The position numbers and the translations under genes are program-made. DNA of 15,450 nucleotides from Mariniphaga sp964624645 (GTDB lineage: Bacteria; Bacteroidota; Bacteroidia; Bacteroidales; Prolixibacteraceae): contig CAZVAD010000062.1 in assembly GCA_964624645.1 (NCBI GenBank), forward strand, positions 1 through 15,450, given 5' to 3'. Of the stretch, positions 15,068-15,450 are shown piece after piece (positions within the stretch are counted from its first letter, which is position 1; the number at the start of each line of letters is the position of its first letter). Below the pieces are notes generated by a model. It saw nothing but the letters and a program-made list of their open reading frames with translations. It searched no databases and was not told the origin of the DNA.

Positions 15068-15100
15068 TTGTTTCAATATTTTGAAACTTTATTATCTTTG
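15068..15100 (+). promoter_or_regulatory. Bacteroidetes-type promoter of the toxin gene
   Basis: TATCTTTG at 15093-15100 is a perfect TAnnTTTG -7 box, and TTG at 15068-15070 lies 22 bases upstream, within the accepted -33 spacing. The ATG at 15115 follows 14 bases after the box, giving a very short leader. This is the best promoter in the window. Confidence 0.6.
15070..15087. promoter_or_regulatory. Perfect palindrome GTTTCAA-N4-TTGAAAC, candidate antitoxin operator
   Basis: The two 7-bp arms (15070-15076 and 15081-15087) are exact inverted repeats around TATT and sit between the -33 and -7 boxes, where a bound repressor would block RNA polymerase. HigA/Xre antitoxins typically repress their own operon through such sites. 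The half-site TTGAAAC occurs twice more on the same strand, at 15125-15131 and 15161-15167, inside the toxin codons. Binding is inferred; the symmetry is seen. Confidence 0.5.
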
Positions 15101-15114
15101 CTGAAAGAAAATAA

Positions 15115-15450
15115 ATGAAATACTTTGAAACCATATTTCTTGAAGAAGTCGATAAGTTTCTTGAAACATTGGATGAGAAATCCAAAAAGAAGGTGATTTT
15201 CAATACTTGAATAGCAGAACAAACAAGCGATCCGGAATTGTTTAAGAAACTGAATGACAACATCTGGGAGTTTAGAACAAAATGCCTTGGAAAGCAAATA
15301 AGATTGTTGGCGTTTTGGGATAAAATAGATTCAAAGGAAATGTTGGTTTTAGCTACGCACGGATTTATTAAAAAGGCACAGAAAATGCCAGAAAGGGAAA
15401 TTGAGCGAGCAGAAAGAATTAGAAAAAAATATTTTGTGGAAAAAGAATTT
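15115..15450 (+). pseudogene. HigB/RelE-like toxin (Gp49 family) interrupted by an in-frame TGA, partial at the window edge
   Basis: The frame from ATG 15115 stays open to the window end (112 codons) except for one TGA at 15208-15210, codon 32. The part before it reads MKYFETIFLEEVDKFLETLD; after it come ELFKKLNDNIWEFRTK, IRLLAFWDK and THGFIKKAQKMPEREIERA. These are hallmark segments of the phage Gp49-like/HigB branch of RelE mRNA interferases (about 110 aa), which are common in Bacteroidetes. Both halves match the same family in the same frame, so this is one gene with a nonsense change, or a base-calling error; no ATG soon after the stop would restart it. TGA ends menI, menF and menB's neighbour frame here, so recoding is unlikely. 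In HigBA modules the toxin gene precedes an Xre-type antitoxin, which would lie beyond the window. The region is AT-rich compared with the men genes. Confidence 0.8.

Noticed and set aside
15208..15210. TGA as a recoded sense codon
   Set aside because: TGA ends menI and menF, and formally menD, at sensible family lengths in this window, so it works as a normal stop. A nonsense mutation or base error is simpler.

Overview
The window looks like chromosomal DNA from a member of the Bacteroidota (Bacteroidetes). Four observations support this. A full-length SprA, the outer-membrane translocon of the type IX secretion system (T9SS), follows ruvA directly. Promoter boxes of the TAnnTTTG type occur. 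Shine-Dalgarno sequences are absent or weak. The menaquinone genes most resemble Bacteroidetes family members as I know them. Every gene is on the plus strand. The sequence holds two runs of exactly 100 N, one inside sprA and one inside menD, so this is a scaffolded draft assembly, possibly a metagenome bin.

Layout. Positions 1-343 show no convincing gene. Then come an M17 leucyl aminopeptidase (344-1762); pdxA for vitamin B6 synthesis (1817-2914); ruvA of the Holliday-junction machinery (2926-3507); and the giant sprA (3516-10769). A tight menaquinone cluster follows: a hotdog thioesterase that I read as MenI (10813-11247), isochorismate synthase menF (11240-12376), menD (12373-14040) and menB (14037-14861). 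Adjacent men genes overlap by 4 to 8 bases, which suggests one translationally coupled mRNA.

After menB the character changes. A hairpin is followed by about 250 bp of AT-rich intergenic DNA with a near-identical 12-bp direct repeat, then a Bacteroidetes-type promoter with a perfect 7+7 bp palindrome between its two boxes. Next comes a HigB/RelE-like (Gp49 family) toxin gene broken by one in-frame TGA at 15208-15210. It runs off the window edge, where its antitoxin would be expected.

How the genes work together. MenF makes isochorismate from chorismate, MenD adds the succinyl group from 2-oxoglutarate, MenB closes the naphthoate ring and MenI releases CoA from the product. MenH, MenC, MenE, MenA and the methyltransferase are not in the window. 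PdxA, RuvA, SprA and the peptidase are functionally unrelated neighbours. I see no wholly new system. The points most worth checking are the interrupted toxin with its operator-like palindrome, the odd C-terminal end of menD after its gap, and the probable under-sizing of the sprA gap.
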